Shown: positions 31,640-42,200, counted from the first letter of the stretch. The stretch: 64,000 nucleotides of DNA from Euclidia mi (GCA_944739405.2 OX123205.2:38894475-38958474), one strand, 5' to 3'. The notes: generated by a model not told the origin, from the sequence alone. Translations and numbers: made by a program.

Positions 31640-32525
31640 ATGTGATATAGAGGTCATCACGCCTAATTCAAGTGATAGTGATAGTGATAATTCTTCGGAT
31701 TGTTCGTCGGATCAAGAAGGGCCACCAAGACAAAGGCGTACCGGTCCACGGGATCTGGAGGAAAGGTTTGACTTATTGTCACAACAATTGGTGAGTCATT
31801 TGAATATTATTTTAACGGCCAAAATTACTTCATCTACGGAGGCCCCACCGTTAAACGTGCAAATACCCTTATCTAATAGCACAGCATGCCACATACTTCG
31901 TTTTTGATTCACTACCAATATCCAATGAACAGTTTTTAAATCCACCCAAATTTGATGCGGGTAGTATTGCCAACTTGGACGTTTCTGTCAAAAAGAACGT
32001 ATCTAAAAAATTAAGGTTACGCAAAGATTTGACTCACCCGTTTGGAACGTGGTTCGGTATACAGACGTTCAGAAAAAGTACGCGGCTTTTCCGGCTTTTA
32101 CCGAATTAAGAGTAAATGAGGAGCTGCGCCGTTTGAAGGACCTTTTTGCTCCTTTACGTTGGTTTCAAATGGAACGTAGTTTCGCAGCGCTATCCAATGC
32201 ATTTTTGGCCCAAAATGAAGCCTTGAACTCGGCTTTACAGAATCTAGTTGATTGGTTTGCCTCTAAGGAAATTCAGCTTAATGCGTCCTATATTTATGAA
32301 AGGTTAAACAGTTATTTGGTAATGAAAAATTCCGCCGTCTTGCGAATACATGTTTGACTCCGGTTGTCACAGCCCCCAGCTTCTACCCGAACCCGGGCAA
32401 AAATCGCCAGAGCCCTTGACCTCTTCTGCTGACGCAAAGCCGTTTCGGGGTCAGCCGAATAACAATAATAAACCCAGACGGGCTGAAAACAAAGATTCCG
32501 ATTCATTCATGCCGACGAACCACGT
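31640..32525 (+). pseudogene. DIRS-like Gag remnant
   Basis: Discontinuous frames. The first is acidic and serine-rich followed by a helix (DLEERFDLLSQQL). Later comes VRYTDVQKKYAAFPAFTELR, then FAALSNAFLAQNEALNSALQ and LVDWFASKEIQLN. A VRY..VQKKY...PGF-type motif followed by an E-rich helical stretch is characteristic of Gag-like ORFs of animal DIRS elements. The C-terminal part (RGQPNNNNKPRRAE) is basic and Asn-rich. Stops and shifts near 31900-32050 and 32357 disrupt it. An approximately 35-base stretch at 32508-32543 duplicates the start of the RNase H region (33634-33668). Confidence 0.65.
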
Positions 32526-32611
32526 CATCACCGACGCGTCGCAATAACTCGTCAGCCAAGAAGAGGGGGGGGGGCGTTTTTTAGAACTCAACAGGGTTTT
32601 TAGGCGGCTGT

Positions 32612-34443
32612 CTAAAAACACTTGGGGCCTTTTTTCAATCCACCAAAATCAATATGGAAATTGATAACAGGTCTCAGAATACCATTCAGCAAGACAGCGT
32701 TTTTTATCTCGCCTCTATTCATAATTCCGAAATCCAACGGAAAACGTCGAAAAATTTTCAATCTCAAGGCATTTCCATCTGTTTCACCATCACCAAGTGC
32801 CAAATTTTCTACAACGCGGAGGTTGGATGGTGAAACTGGACTTAAGTCAGGCCTATTACCACCTGCCAGTAAAAGATCGACACAGAAGGTTCTCCGGATC
32901 AGCTATCAAAGTCAACTACTACAGATGACGTGTCTACCGTTCGCCCTGCAGCAGCACCACGGATTTTCGCCTCGGTAACGAACTGGACCGCAGAAATACT
33001 CCGCATAAAAAGGGTTGAGATTAGTGGTATATTTAGACGATTATCTGGTAGTACATCAGGACAGAAATACGCTTACAGCACAGATAGAAATCGCAATACA
33101 GTTTTTGACCAGTCTGGGTTGGTGGAAAAATATGGAGAAATCGGTAACAACACCAACGAGGTTAATCGATTTCGGAGTCACGTGGGACACCAAATTCAAC
33201 ACGAAGTCCCTACCCTTAGAAAAAATACATTGAATTCGTCAGATGTTGCGAGTGCAACTCGAAGCCGGCAGTTGGAACCTAAAACAGGCGCAACGCCTAT
33301 TAGGTCATCTCAACTTTGCAACCTTCATCACCCACCGGGGAAGGTTGCATTGCCGCTTACTGCAGCGACACAGCAAAAAGCTCATGAAGTCACGTGGGAT
33401 ACCAAATTCAACACGAAATCCCTATCCTTAGAGAAAATACAACGAATTCGTCAGATGTTGCGAATGCAACTCGAAGCCGGCAGTTGGAACCTAAAACAGG
33501 CACAACGCCTATTATGTCAAACTTTGCAACCTTCATCACCCACCGGGGAAGGTTGCATTGCCGCTTACTGCAGCGAAACAGCAAAAAGCTCATGAAGGAG
33601 AATATCAGTCAGAAGTCAGATTCATCCCCAAAGAATGCCGACGAACCACGTCATCACCGACGCGTCGGACATTCAATGGGGAGTCCTGGTGACCAACGAC
33701 ATGATAAAAGGCTTATGGGAACAACACCAGACAAAATGGCATTGCAATCTGAAGGAAATGTATGCGGTGATAGCCGCTATATCAGCCAAAGCAATGGAGC
33801 TCCAGAATTCTACAGTGATTCTTCAGAGCGACAAAAACAGTTGTCTCCTATATAAAAAACGAAGGAGTAACACGATCGCGTCAATTGCTAGATCTGACCC
33901 AACAGTTGCTGGAACTGGTGGACCACCTCAACATTGTGCTTCGGCCTCACCACCTACCAAACCTGTGCCCCACCGAAGCAGATCACCTCTCACGAAATCG
34001 CACCGCAGCCGGGTGGCACCTCACAGGCGAGGCAACATCGAGACTGTTCGCCATGTGAGGCACGCCAGAAGTAGACCTCTTTGCATCACAGACAGCACAT
34101 GTCGTAGCAAACTGTTTCGCTAGACTTGTCGGACTCGAACGCTTACTTTCACGACGCGTTCAGCAGATCCTGGCATTACCGACTTGCATGGCTGTTCCCG
34201 CCACCCAGCCTAATACCCAGGGTAATGGATCACCTAAATTCAGCCTCAGGTCAGTACATTCTAGTAGCACTCAAGTGGACGAAGCCTTTTTGGAGGCCAG
34301 ACCTGAAGAATCGTGCTCTGAAACGTCTCATGAAACTCGGAAACCTGGAGAAGACGCTGGTGGACACAGCGACAATGCTACCGCCGGCACAAGTTGGAAA
34401 GTTACACCTGGAAGCCTGGCTCATTTCGGGTGGGATGCCCTGA
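32612..34443 (+). pseudogene. DIRS-like reverse transcriptase/RNase H remnant
   Basis: Pieces in several frames: SPLFIIPKSNGKRRKIFNLK (RT fingers), an adjacent frame reading as KLDLSQAYYHLPVKDRHRRF (motif A), then LRLVVYLDDYLVVHQD (motif C, YLDD), and IDFGVTWDTKFNTKSLPLEK. After the duplicated block, NHVITDASDIQWGV gives the RNase H catalytic DAS motif, with WHCNLKEMYAV carrying the conserved Glu. Finally PEVDLFASQTAHV, DAFSRSWHYRLAWLFPPP and ILVALKWTKPFW match the conserved C-terminal stretch of DIRS polyproteins. At least four frame breaks are present. Not functional. Confidence 0.8.
33176..33597 (+). repeat. 212-bp tandem duplication inside the RT/RNase H region
   Basis: Two head-to-tail copies, 33176-33387 and 33388-about 33597, both starting AGTCACGTGGGA and ending AGCTCATGA. 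They differ at a small number of sites, and the second lacks a few bases (TATGTCAAACTTTG against TAGGTCATCTCAACTTTG). Confidence 0.85.
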
Positions 34444-35313
34444 CGGATACATGGACGCTGCAAGAGAAACATTGTCATCGTGTTGGAGGCAGTCTACAAT
34501 AAAGACTTATGCTCCTATTTGGAGTAAATGGGTGAGATTTTGTCAAGGAAATAGCATTAATTTTCGTTTACCGTAGCCAGAAAACGTAGCTAGGTATCTC
34601 GATTATCTATTTTTGACCAATGGTCTTTCTTACAGAACTATTCTTGTTCATAAATCGGTTATTGCATCCGTTTGCGAAGCAATATCTTATGTTAAAATTA
34701 CCGCAACTCCGATAGTAAAACACATAATACTGAAAGCTATTTCCATGGAAAAACCGGCGCCCTCTCAATTACCGATTTGGGATGCAAGGATTTTGATCAG
34801 ATTCTTAAAGAATTGCAATATAAATTTAAATAGTTTATATCAAGTATCTAGACACACAGCTGCTATTCTACTGTTATTTTCTGGCCGTAGAGTACATGAT
34901 CTTACTCTTTTACATACTGATAGTCAACATTTTGTAGGTAACACTAATTCTATTACCTTGTTCCCCGCTTTCGGGTCGAAAACTGAGTCATCCTCATATC
35001 AACAATCTAGCTGGACATTTTTAGCCGCACCGGATTAAAGCATCGATGCAGTATTTTGGTTACGTACACTAGTAAATATACACAAGGGACCCGGGAAAAT
35101 ATTACAAATTTATTCTTAGCAACTAGAAGGCCTATAAGGCCAGCTACTGCAGCTATGATGGGTGGTTGGATAAAGAGGCTTCTAGCTGAGGCTGGCATTC
35201 AGGCTTCAGCTGGAAGCTGTAGATTAGCAGTCTCATCTTTAAATTGGGTAGAAGATTACCATATTAATGATATCTTAGCTAAGGCTAATTGGCAGCATTA
35301 TATGTACTTTTAG
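34430..35313 (+). pseudogene. Tyrosine recombinase remnant of the DIRS-like element
   Basis: An N-terminal SAM-like segment (SSCWRQSTIKTYAPIWSKWV, then ENVARYLDYLF after a stop) precedes the catalytic domain. SGRRVHDLTLL contains the first catalytic Arg. After a stop and a frame change comes MMGGWIKRLLAEAGIQASAG, then SCRLAVSS, where the conserved box II HxxR should be. The Arg is present but the His position is not His. The end is NDILAKANWQHYMYF, which supplies the region of the nucleophilic Tyr. Decayed but clearly a DIRS-type YR. Confidence 0.8.
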
Positions 35314-35538
35314 AAAGTTTTGAAACAAATCAATAATTCTAACAGGGAAATTAGGTTAGAAAAATCTCTATCGCAATATTTTCAACCTGATTCATAATAC
35401 CTATAGAGAAATGTTTTGATTTGTACCTAGCATCTTAGGCAATGTGCATTTAAATTCACATTATATTTATGTTCAATCACATTGTTGCGTTTTAATGTCA
35501 ATATCAAAAATACAAGCCACCAGGAGATAACAAACACT

Positions 35539-35636
35539 CTCTCATAAAGGACTTCGGACGTCAAACGGAACGCATAATATTAAAATTTTACATTCCAATA
35601 AAATTTGTATTATGCTTCCAATGACGTCCGAAGTCC
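35539..35636. repeat. Internal complementary region (ICR) of the DIRS-like element
   Basis: 35539-35579 is the reverse complement of the left outer end (31276-31318), and 35572-35636 is the reverse complement of the right outer end (35821-35885). The two overlap at GCATAATA. Such an ICR, joining the complements of both ends, is the hallmark of DIRS elements and is thought to splint the two termini during circle formation. Confidence 0.9.
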
Positions 35637-35674
35637 CAGTAATGTCTTCCTGGGGCTATACCATTATGAGCCGT

Positions 35675-35834
35675 ACAATGACAAAGATGGCGGCTTGTAT
35701 TTGGGAGGTAGTTTAGTTGCAGACCGGAAGCGGTAGATGGCGCTGTAGGTGCATCCAGGAAACGGAAGTAGCGACATTTAGCGACCAGGCGAGGTGAAAG
35801 AATCGATGTACTCTCATAAAGGACTTCGGACGTC
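35675..35834 (-). repeat. Right inverted terminal repeat of the DIRS-like element
   Basis: Inverted partner of 31293-31452. It is followed by a right-only outer segment (35835-35885) that ends TATTATGC, the same 8 bases with which the left end begins (31276-31283). Confidence 0.9.
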
Positions 35835-36594
35835 ATTGGAAGCATAATACAAATTTTATTGGAATGTAAAATTTTAATATTATGCTAAACATTAATTTAC
35901 AAATTGATTATTTTTTAAACATGTTATTTGGCAAAACAACGTAAAGCATAAATACCATTTGACAAAATGCTTTGCTTGGTAAATATTTTACTAACCAAAA
36001 TCTACGATAATACAACAATCTTTGTATAGGGTCAACTGAAACAATGGCTGGTTAGGTTAGGTTATAACTGCGACCACAACGCACGAGCCGAGCAAGCGAA
36101 ACGAGCGTGCCGCGGCAGCGGCCGGCGAGTGCCAGAACAGAATTCTACTTATTTCGCTATATTCAGGCAGTGTGTATTTTTTTTTAAAAAGACTTAAGTT
36201 TCTATGGAATTAGTATTAATACAAAATTATTACTTGCCTATAAATAATCTGTCCAAGATGAAAATTGCAACCAAGCAATTAAATATTTTCAAAATTTCGC
36301 GTAAGTATTGGTTAGAAATTAGTTATTTTTAAAAACTAATAATTTATCTACTAACTTTTTGTACAATCACCAATTTGGCAAACGAATTATTTAGTCAAAT
36401 GATTATTTTTAAAATAATTATTTAACATTTAAATTATTTTCTAAGTAACACATTTGCGAAACCTGTATAATGTCAAATGATTGTTTTTAAAGTAATATGT
36501 TTGCGAAATGAAAGTTTGTCAAATGATTAGTTTTTCAAACGTTGTTTGTAAAATGATCTTTTGTCATACGTTTTTTGTCAAACAATAGTAAACC

Positions 36595-36822
36595 CTTTTA
36601 TTCATCTACAGCCTTACTTTGCTTCACAGTGCTGTGAGACTATAGGACGATTTGGCCTACTATACCCTAGTTGGTACAGGATTAAAGTGCAGTTTTCCTT
36701 GGCTGCCAAAATATACTATATTTTGGCTTCATATATTTTGCTAAGTCGCCTCTTACGACTCTCACGATAAGAATATGGGTGATGATACTTTACATTCTTA
36801 GTTTGTCACCACATGGAGTAGT
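36595..36822 (-). mobile_element. Divergent family B copy
   Basis: Weak but ordered match to family B on the minus strand: TTGGCCTACTATACC, GCCTCTTACGACTCTCACG, then GTTTGTCACCACATGG. It lies just downstream of Gmap exon 3 and is the oldest-looking copy of this family here. Confidence 0.6.
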
Positions 36823-36840
36823 ATGGGTAGGGGTACCTAC

Positions 36841-37004
36841 CTAGTTGGAACTGCTCTAGCACCACTTGCAAGTTGGTGAGCGCAGCTTCACTCCTACTCC
36901 TTGCGTCTTCTGCCTCGCTCAGTCTCGCCTGTACCTCGTCACGTTGTTTCTCTAACAGCTTGATCTGGTTGCGTAGAGTCTCCACCTCTTGGTTGGCTCG
37001 GATG
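36841..37004 (-). CDS. Gmap: Gmap exon 3, coiled coil
   Basis: The acceptor TACTTCCAG ends at 37005 and the donor GTAGGT begins at 36840. The first base C completes a Ser codon from exon 2 and the last base G begins an Asp codon completed by exon 4. It encodes 54 residues including NQEVETLRNQIKLLEKQRDE, QARLSEAEDARSRSEAALTN and LQVVLEQFQL. Vertebrate TRIP11 has the very similar LANLQMVLEHFQQ at the same point in the rod, which is one of the strongest single matches to this gene. Confidence 0.9.
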
Positions 37005-37760
37005 CTGGAAGTAAAGCATATTGACTGAGTGGTAGGAGGATAATGATATTCATTAATCCCAGTCTAAAATTTAAACGTCATTTGGTTTGATTGTTTAAAT
37101 ATATTTTCTTATGGAACCGAACATTTCATTGTATGAAATTGAAGAGTACGTGAGATTAAGGACCTGATATTTCAGTTTCATTGTGAAGCAAAGTCCAGAC
37201 TATTTATACGTCCTATGTCATGATGAACTTTACAAATACAAAGTACATCCAGACTCGAAAGAACAATTTGTAGATCACACAAAGTGTTGTGTGAAGGATG
37301 ACATGAATGAAAAGGGAGTGAATAATCAGATGACGTCTGGTAGGAGAGAATTGAAGCGCAAGACATTCTGCGCCGACCCCAAGTAATATGGGAACAGAGC
37401 AGGCAAAAAAAGAAGAAGAAGACAAGACCAAATATAATCAGTGCTCAACACACAACACACCGATTTAGGGGCCGGTTATGAATTACACCAATCATATAGA
37501 GGTATCGACGTGTGATACTGTATGAAGAATGAGATAATAATTAATGTGACCAGCTGATAAGGACAGGGAACTGGTAAAATATCACAAAAATCGTGTAACG
37601 TAACTTAAGGAACGTAACCTCTTGAATGCCGCAATACCAGACATAATAGAAAATCTATGTAAAGCACTGATCAGTGCAGGGGCAGTCGACAAGTTAAAAG
37701 TCAAGATAACTAACTACTAGACCCGGCTAAGCAACAAAGACACGCCATAAGTTATCTTAC
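37005..37760 (-). other. Gmap intron, nothing recognised
   Basis: AT-rich 756-bp intron. Overlapping short frames on both strands are not protein-like. Confidence 0.5.
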
Positions 37761-37945
37761 CTATTACTTGTGTACACGGTACTAGTCTGCTTAGCCCTCT
37801 CCTCGACCTGATGCAGCCTCGTCTGGCACTCCGTAAGCTTCTGCTCTGACGTCATCAACTCCTGGGTGTAGTTCTCCTCCGTCTCCACGAGATGGCGACG
37901 TAGGCGTTCCAACTCCCGCTCACAGTTCTGGCCTTGCTCTGACAA
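37761..37945 (-). CDS. Gmap: Gmap exon 2, coiled coil
   Basis: The acceptor TATTCCTCTCCAG ends at 37946 and the donor GTAAGA begins at 37760. It starts in phase 0 and ends with AG of a split Ser codon. It encodes LSEQGQNCERELERLRRHLV, ETEENYTQELMTSEQKLTEC and a continuing coiled coil. This parallels vertebrate TRIP11, where [20 protein letters not shown] occupies the same place. The order here (LERLRRHL, then VLEQFQ, then GRAB motifs) is the same as in TRIP11. Confidence 0.9.
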
Positions 37946-38279
37946 CTGGAGAGGAATAGAATGCGAAGGGTGAGATTATTTCGTCTGCTACTAACAGAAG
38001 TAAAGCTAGATAAAGTTTGCGTGGTAAATAAGAAGGCAGTGACATAGACTGAATTTGCCAATAACATTCATTCTAATACAGCTGATGACTTTGAGCACAT
38101 TGATACTAGGAACTAGAAACAACCTATTTTGGTACCGTCTGATACTTATGTGCCAAAAGCTCGAAGCTCGAATCCACGACAGACAATGCAATGCTAATGG
38201 TTCACTGACTACCTCAAATTTCTATCAACCATTCTAGTTACAACTTTAAAGAATATTTTAGTATCCAATGATATTTTAC
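37946..38279 (-). other. Gmap intron, 334 bp
   Basis: Short AT-rich intron without inserted repeats. Confidence 0.6.
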
Positions 38280-41200
38280 CTGTGCATTTTGCGCCGTCAA
38301 TGTCCTGACTTGCTCTAACTGTATCGCCATGCTTCTGTCTAAGTTTTCACACCTTTCCTTTAGCTGCACAACAGTATCAGTTGCATTCTTAAGGTTTGCA
38401 TGCATTTTGTCATACTCATTTGCTTTCTGATTCAAAGCTATTATAATATCGTCCTTTTCTTTAAGTGTTGTTTTCAACCGATCACAATTTGTGCAATTCT
38501 CTACTGATGTATGTAGTAACCTATCTTTATCTTCGATAATTTTCTTGAATTCATTTGTCTGTTCCAATATAACATGATTCAGCCTCTGTATTTCGTTGTG
38601 ATACTGTAAACTCTCGTTATGTTTTAAATTAACCAAGTTTATTAGCTCAGTTTTCTCAGCAGTTGCGTTATCTAAAAGTGTGTTGAATTCAGATTTCATC
38701 TTTTCGAATTGCTCGTACTTTTCTTTCAATTCTTCGAGTGACTTTTCTTTCACAGAAAGACAGTCTTTAAATTCGGTTAGCTGCTTCTCTAATGCTTCTT
38801 TTTCTAAAGCTAATTTGGCGTAATCGTCATTGTGATGTGTTATGTTTTCAGTCGTCTTTATTTTGTCTGTTAATTCAACTATCGATTGACTGAGTTCTTT
38901 AATTTCTTTGTCTTTATTCTCTATAACCATTTTATATTCAGAGCATGTTCTTTCCGATTCTTCCACTTTTGATGTTAGAGTCGATATCTTTACATTCTTT
39001 GCTTGGATTTCATCATTTAGAGATACAATAGTCTTGCAAGCTTCTTCCTTTTCATGTTGTAATTTTATCAGCTCTTCTTGGCTATGTTTAGACACCAAAT
39101 TGCTCTCGTTTAGTTGTGATGTGGCATTTTCTAACAATTGTTTAAGATTTTCTAGCTCATTATTTTTTATAGCAATACTCTTTTCCAACTCCGTAATAGT
39201 TTGGCTATAGTTTGTCAATGTTACATTATTTTTAGCAATAGCTGCGTTTAAGCCATCTATTAAACTATCTTTCTCATTCAGATCTGCTATGAGCTTATCA
39301 AATTCTTCCTCTAAATGCACAATTTTGCCATCGGTTGAAACCAGTTCAGATTCAAGCTGAATTTTCTTTTCAATGCATTTCTGATTTTCAGCTTTTAAGG
39401 CACCGATTTCGTTGACCAGTGCTTCTTGTTCAATTAATTTTGTTTTTAAGTAATCGACAGCCTGTTTGTTTTCATTTTTGCCATTACTCTTAAGATCATT
39501 ATTCTCCAATATAAGAGTACGTTCCTTATGTTGTAAATCTTCAATTAATATTTTATACCGATTTATTTCTTCTGAGAGGCTCGAGTTCTGTTTAACTAAA
39601 TGCTCTATCTTCTCAGCTAGTGAATTTTTCTCGGTAATTATTTTTTCTACTTCATCCATACTGTGAGTATTGTTATGTGTTGGTGATAGTTCATTTTCAA
39701 GCACTGAAACCTTTTCTACAAGACTTAATTTATCGTTTTCAAGCTCCTTCTTGTGTTTAATTACTGTGTCAAGTTTATTTTCTAAATCGTGCAATTTATT
39801 ATCAAGGGAGGATTTCAGGCCTTCTAGTTCCTTATGCGCAACCGTTTTTTCTTCAAGCGCATGTTTCAGGTCATCAACCTGTTTATTAAGCAATACTTTA
39901 TCGTTTTCTAGTATGTGTATGTCTATAGAAAGCTGCTCATTTTTAGCATACGCAGAGTTAAGACGTTTCTTTAGATCATCAATTTCATCCATGGCTTTTT
40001 TGAGGTTGTCGTTCTCCAAGTTTTTGGCATTATGTTCTAATTCTTCGACTTCTTTAGTTTGATTTTTATACAATTCAAATTCACTTAACATTGTAGTATA
40101 TTTTTGTTTTAAATCATTAAGACTTTCCTTTAGTGATATTTTTTCAGTCCTAACTTCTTTTAGTTCCTTTTCTATCCTCATAATTTCTGATTCAAAGTTC
40201 TTATTTAACTTATTGCAGTCAGCAAGCTCTGTTTCTAATTTGGCTAAGTTGTCTTCATGCGTTTCCATAATTGGTTCCAATTTGGACGTATTCTTTAAGG
40301 CTGCTATTTCTGATATGAGGAAGTCATTATTTTTCTTCATTTCACTCAATTCTCTCTCTAAATGTTGTATATCAGTCGTTAGAAAATCATTTTCTGTAGT
40401 AAGGTCGTCTACTTGGGTTTGCAAGTGGTTAGTATTAAGATTTCTCTCTGATAGCTTATGTTCTAAAACGTCAATTTCTTTTTTGAACGAATGTACAGTT
40501 TTAAAAACACTTTCAAGTTTAAAAAGAACTATGTTATCACCAGCAGACGGAATTTCACCGACGTAATCAATAGGAAGTTCAAAGTTTACATATTTGTTGT
40601 ATAGCTGCATCACTTTTTCTGGTTTTATGGCTTTATTATCACCGCTTTCCTGGCTCTCCTTTTGCAATAATGTGTGTTTAAGCTCGCTAATTTCACGCCT
40701 AAGAGAATCAATAACACTTTTGGCATTATCATCTATGTTGATCTCATCAAAATGCATCTGATTTGAATTTCGCCTGTCTTTCAATTCATTGATTTCTTTT
40801 AAAAGTTCTTCGTATGTTGACCTTGATACCATATCTGATGCTTCTGACTGTTTATTCACTATTTCTATATCATGCTCCAACTTAGTAACCTGCTCTTGTA
40901 ACTTAAATACTTCTTCGTGCAGCTCTTGATTTTCCTCTTGGAATTTCTCAGCGTTCTCTCTCAACAAACCGTGTATACTTTCCAAATTTTTATACTTATG
41001 TAGCAAAGTATCATAATCAGACTTAGACGATTTAATAGTTTCTAATTCCTTATCTCTCTCCCCGATTTTAGCCATTAAATTCTTGATTTCAGTAGCATAT
41101 TCCTCATTTGTAGTTTTTAAATCCTCATGCTCTTGTAGTAAGACTTCGAAATTTTTCTGCAGTTCCTTCTTTAATGTAAGAAGTCTTTCCATCGCTATTT

Positions 41201-41453
41201 GGTGTTGGCTATCCAGGTCTTCTAAGTTGGCAGTAAGATTTCTGTTTTCTTCCCTTAGCCTGTTTAGTTCTTCATCAGGTCTAAGATCGATTGTATCTCT
41301 TTCTTTTATGGTGGATAGCTCATCTTGTAGAGCACGTATTTGTATTTTGTAATGTGTTTCGACGTCATGCTCGTTTGGTTTCGACGACTGGGGCGATGGG
41401 TCCCAGTACCAGTTGGCCTCTTCTTCTTTGACGCCATTTTTTCTTGAGAGCCT
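38280..41453 (-). CDS. Gmap: Gmap (golgin GMAP-210/TRIP11) main coiled-coil exon
   Basis: A single 3,174-bp exon coding for 1,058 residues in one frame, with phase-0 boundaries on both sides (acceptor TTTCTCTCTTTACAG, donor GTAAAA). It opens RLSRKNGVKEEEANWYWDP, comparable to the RLSNEV...EVGHW segment of vertebrate TRIP11 that follows the N-terminal membrane-binding part. The rest is nearly continuous coiled coil, rich in Glu, Lys, Leu and Asn, with no membrane segment. The protein is a long cis-Golgi tether that captures vesicles and binds Arf1 through its C-terminal GRAB region. Together with exons 2-7 the window encodes 1,441 residues; fly Gmap is about 1,400 and human TRIP11 about 1,980. 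The start codon lies in an upstream exon not recognised here. Rod proteins resemble one another, so the family call rests on the conserved C-terminal exons. Confidence 0.88.
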
Positions 41454-41507
41454 CTGTAAAGAGAGAAAATTTTACATTAATATATGACACGATACAAAAA
41501 CGTATAA

Positions 41508-41612
41508 TCATCATCATCGCCCTAGCGTTATCCCGGTTGCATCCAAGACTTACACGCTTTGGAGCCCGAGGTCCGCTTACTAATCTAACCAGATATGACA
41601 GAATATCGACGA
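41508..41612 (-). mobile_element. SINE family C, 3' fragment
   Basis: CATCATCATCGCCCTAGCGT, TATCCCGGTTGCATCCAAGA and GAGCCCGAGGTCCGCTTACT are the reverse complement of the family C tail at 45350-45406. It lies just upstream of the main Gmap exon. Confidence 0.75.
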
Positions 41613-41912
41613 TACAAAAACGTGTACCTACTACATAATTATCGTTGAAAATGTTACTCCGAGGTAACGGAAAGTGTATCGTCCGCGACCAATTGTACAT
41701 ACATACGTATATACACACGGAGGTGTACATATTCGTCTGTTTAAACACACGATATGTTATCTGGCCGTTTTTATGGCTCAGCGGCTGAGTCACACCGAGT
41801 GTATAACGATGTACACTCTGCTGAACAATGGTGGTACGGTTTTTATTTGGATATTAAAGAATTCGGTTATTGGAACGGATATGTGGACATTTTGGAACGG
41901 AGCCTGAGTTAG
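41613..41912. other. Unclassified DNA upstream of Gmap main exon
   Basis: No exon with matching phase identified. GGCTCAGCGGCTGAGTCAC forms a small hairpin. Short frames are not protein-like. Confidence 0.4.
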
Positions 41913-42200
41913 TCTATACACATAAATAAAATTGGAGTGTCTTTGTAATATTAAAATAACTGCTTTTTACTTAATGCATGTGGATGTATACACGGTACAT
42001 ATACCGAAATTACATTTATTACAATGTTTGTGTCTGTCTGTCTGTTTCTTCTCGCTAATCTCTGGAACGGCTGGACCGATTTTGACGGGAGTTTCACTGG
42101 CGGATAGCTGATATACCAAGGAGTAACTAGGCTATACATTAACCAGGTACGCGAAGTAGTTCCCTCAGGACGCGGGTGAAATCGCGGGAAACAGCTATAG
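41913..42200 (+). mobile_element. Helitron-like element, decayed 3' end
   Basis: Starts TCTATACACATAAATAAAAT and ends with a short hairpin (GCGGGTGAAATCGCGGGAAA) followed by CAGCTAT, where a CTAG terminus would be expected. The 3' half matches the element at 58756-58985. It is non-coding. Confidence 0.65.

Larger units (their letters stand above)
31276..35885 (+). mobile_element. DIRS-like tyrosine-recombinase retrotransposon, 4.6 kb, degenerate
   Basis: The order is left inverted terminal repeat, Gag-like region, reverse transcriptase, RNase H, a DLFAS...DAFS...FPP region, tyrosine recombinase, internal complementary region, right inverted terminal repeat. The two terminal repeats (31293-31452 and 35675-35834) are about 160 bp and nearly identical in inverse orientation. 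Inverted rather than direct repeats, RT/RNase H and a tyrosine recombinase in place of a DDE integrase or endonuclease identify the DIRS order. Frameshifts, stops and a 212-bp internal duplication show the copy is inactive. It lies in a Gmap intron, antisense to the gene. Confidence 0.88.
31130..36590. repeat. Motif-laced element (TTTGACAAA/TTTGTCAAA), interrupted by the DIRS-like element
   Basis: The DNA on both sides of the retrotransposon carries repeated ATTTGACAAA-like words on the left and inner right (31140-31190, 35895-35970), and inverted TTTGTCAAAT-like words on the far right (36370-36590). About a dozen degenerate copies are visible. Without the insertion the block is about 0.85 kb and could be one inverted-repeat element. 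Its superfamily is unknown to me. Confidence 0.5.

Noticed and set aside
31276..35885. LTR retrotransposon or endogenous retrovirus
   Set aside because: Terminal repeats are inverted, no protease or DDE integrase or envelope is seen, and a tyrosine recombinase is present.
36051..36066. GGTTAGGTTAGGTTA, like the insect telomeric repeat TTAGG
   Set aside because: Only about three units; short runs of this kind are common inside lepidopteran genomes, so no telomeric origin is claimed.
38238..38280. Extension of the Gmap main exon to the in-frame stop
   Set aside because: A donor GTAAAA after CAG at 38280 joins in phase to exon 2, whose sequence continues the TRIP11-like order.
39466..40566. 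Plus-strand Ser/Phe-rich frames opposite the Gmap main exon
   Set aside because: Antisense shadows of a coiled-coil coding sequence; no start context or domain.
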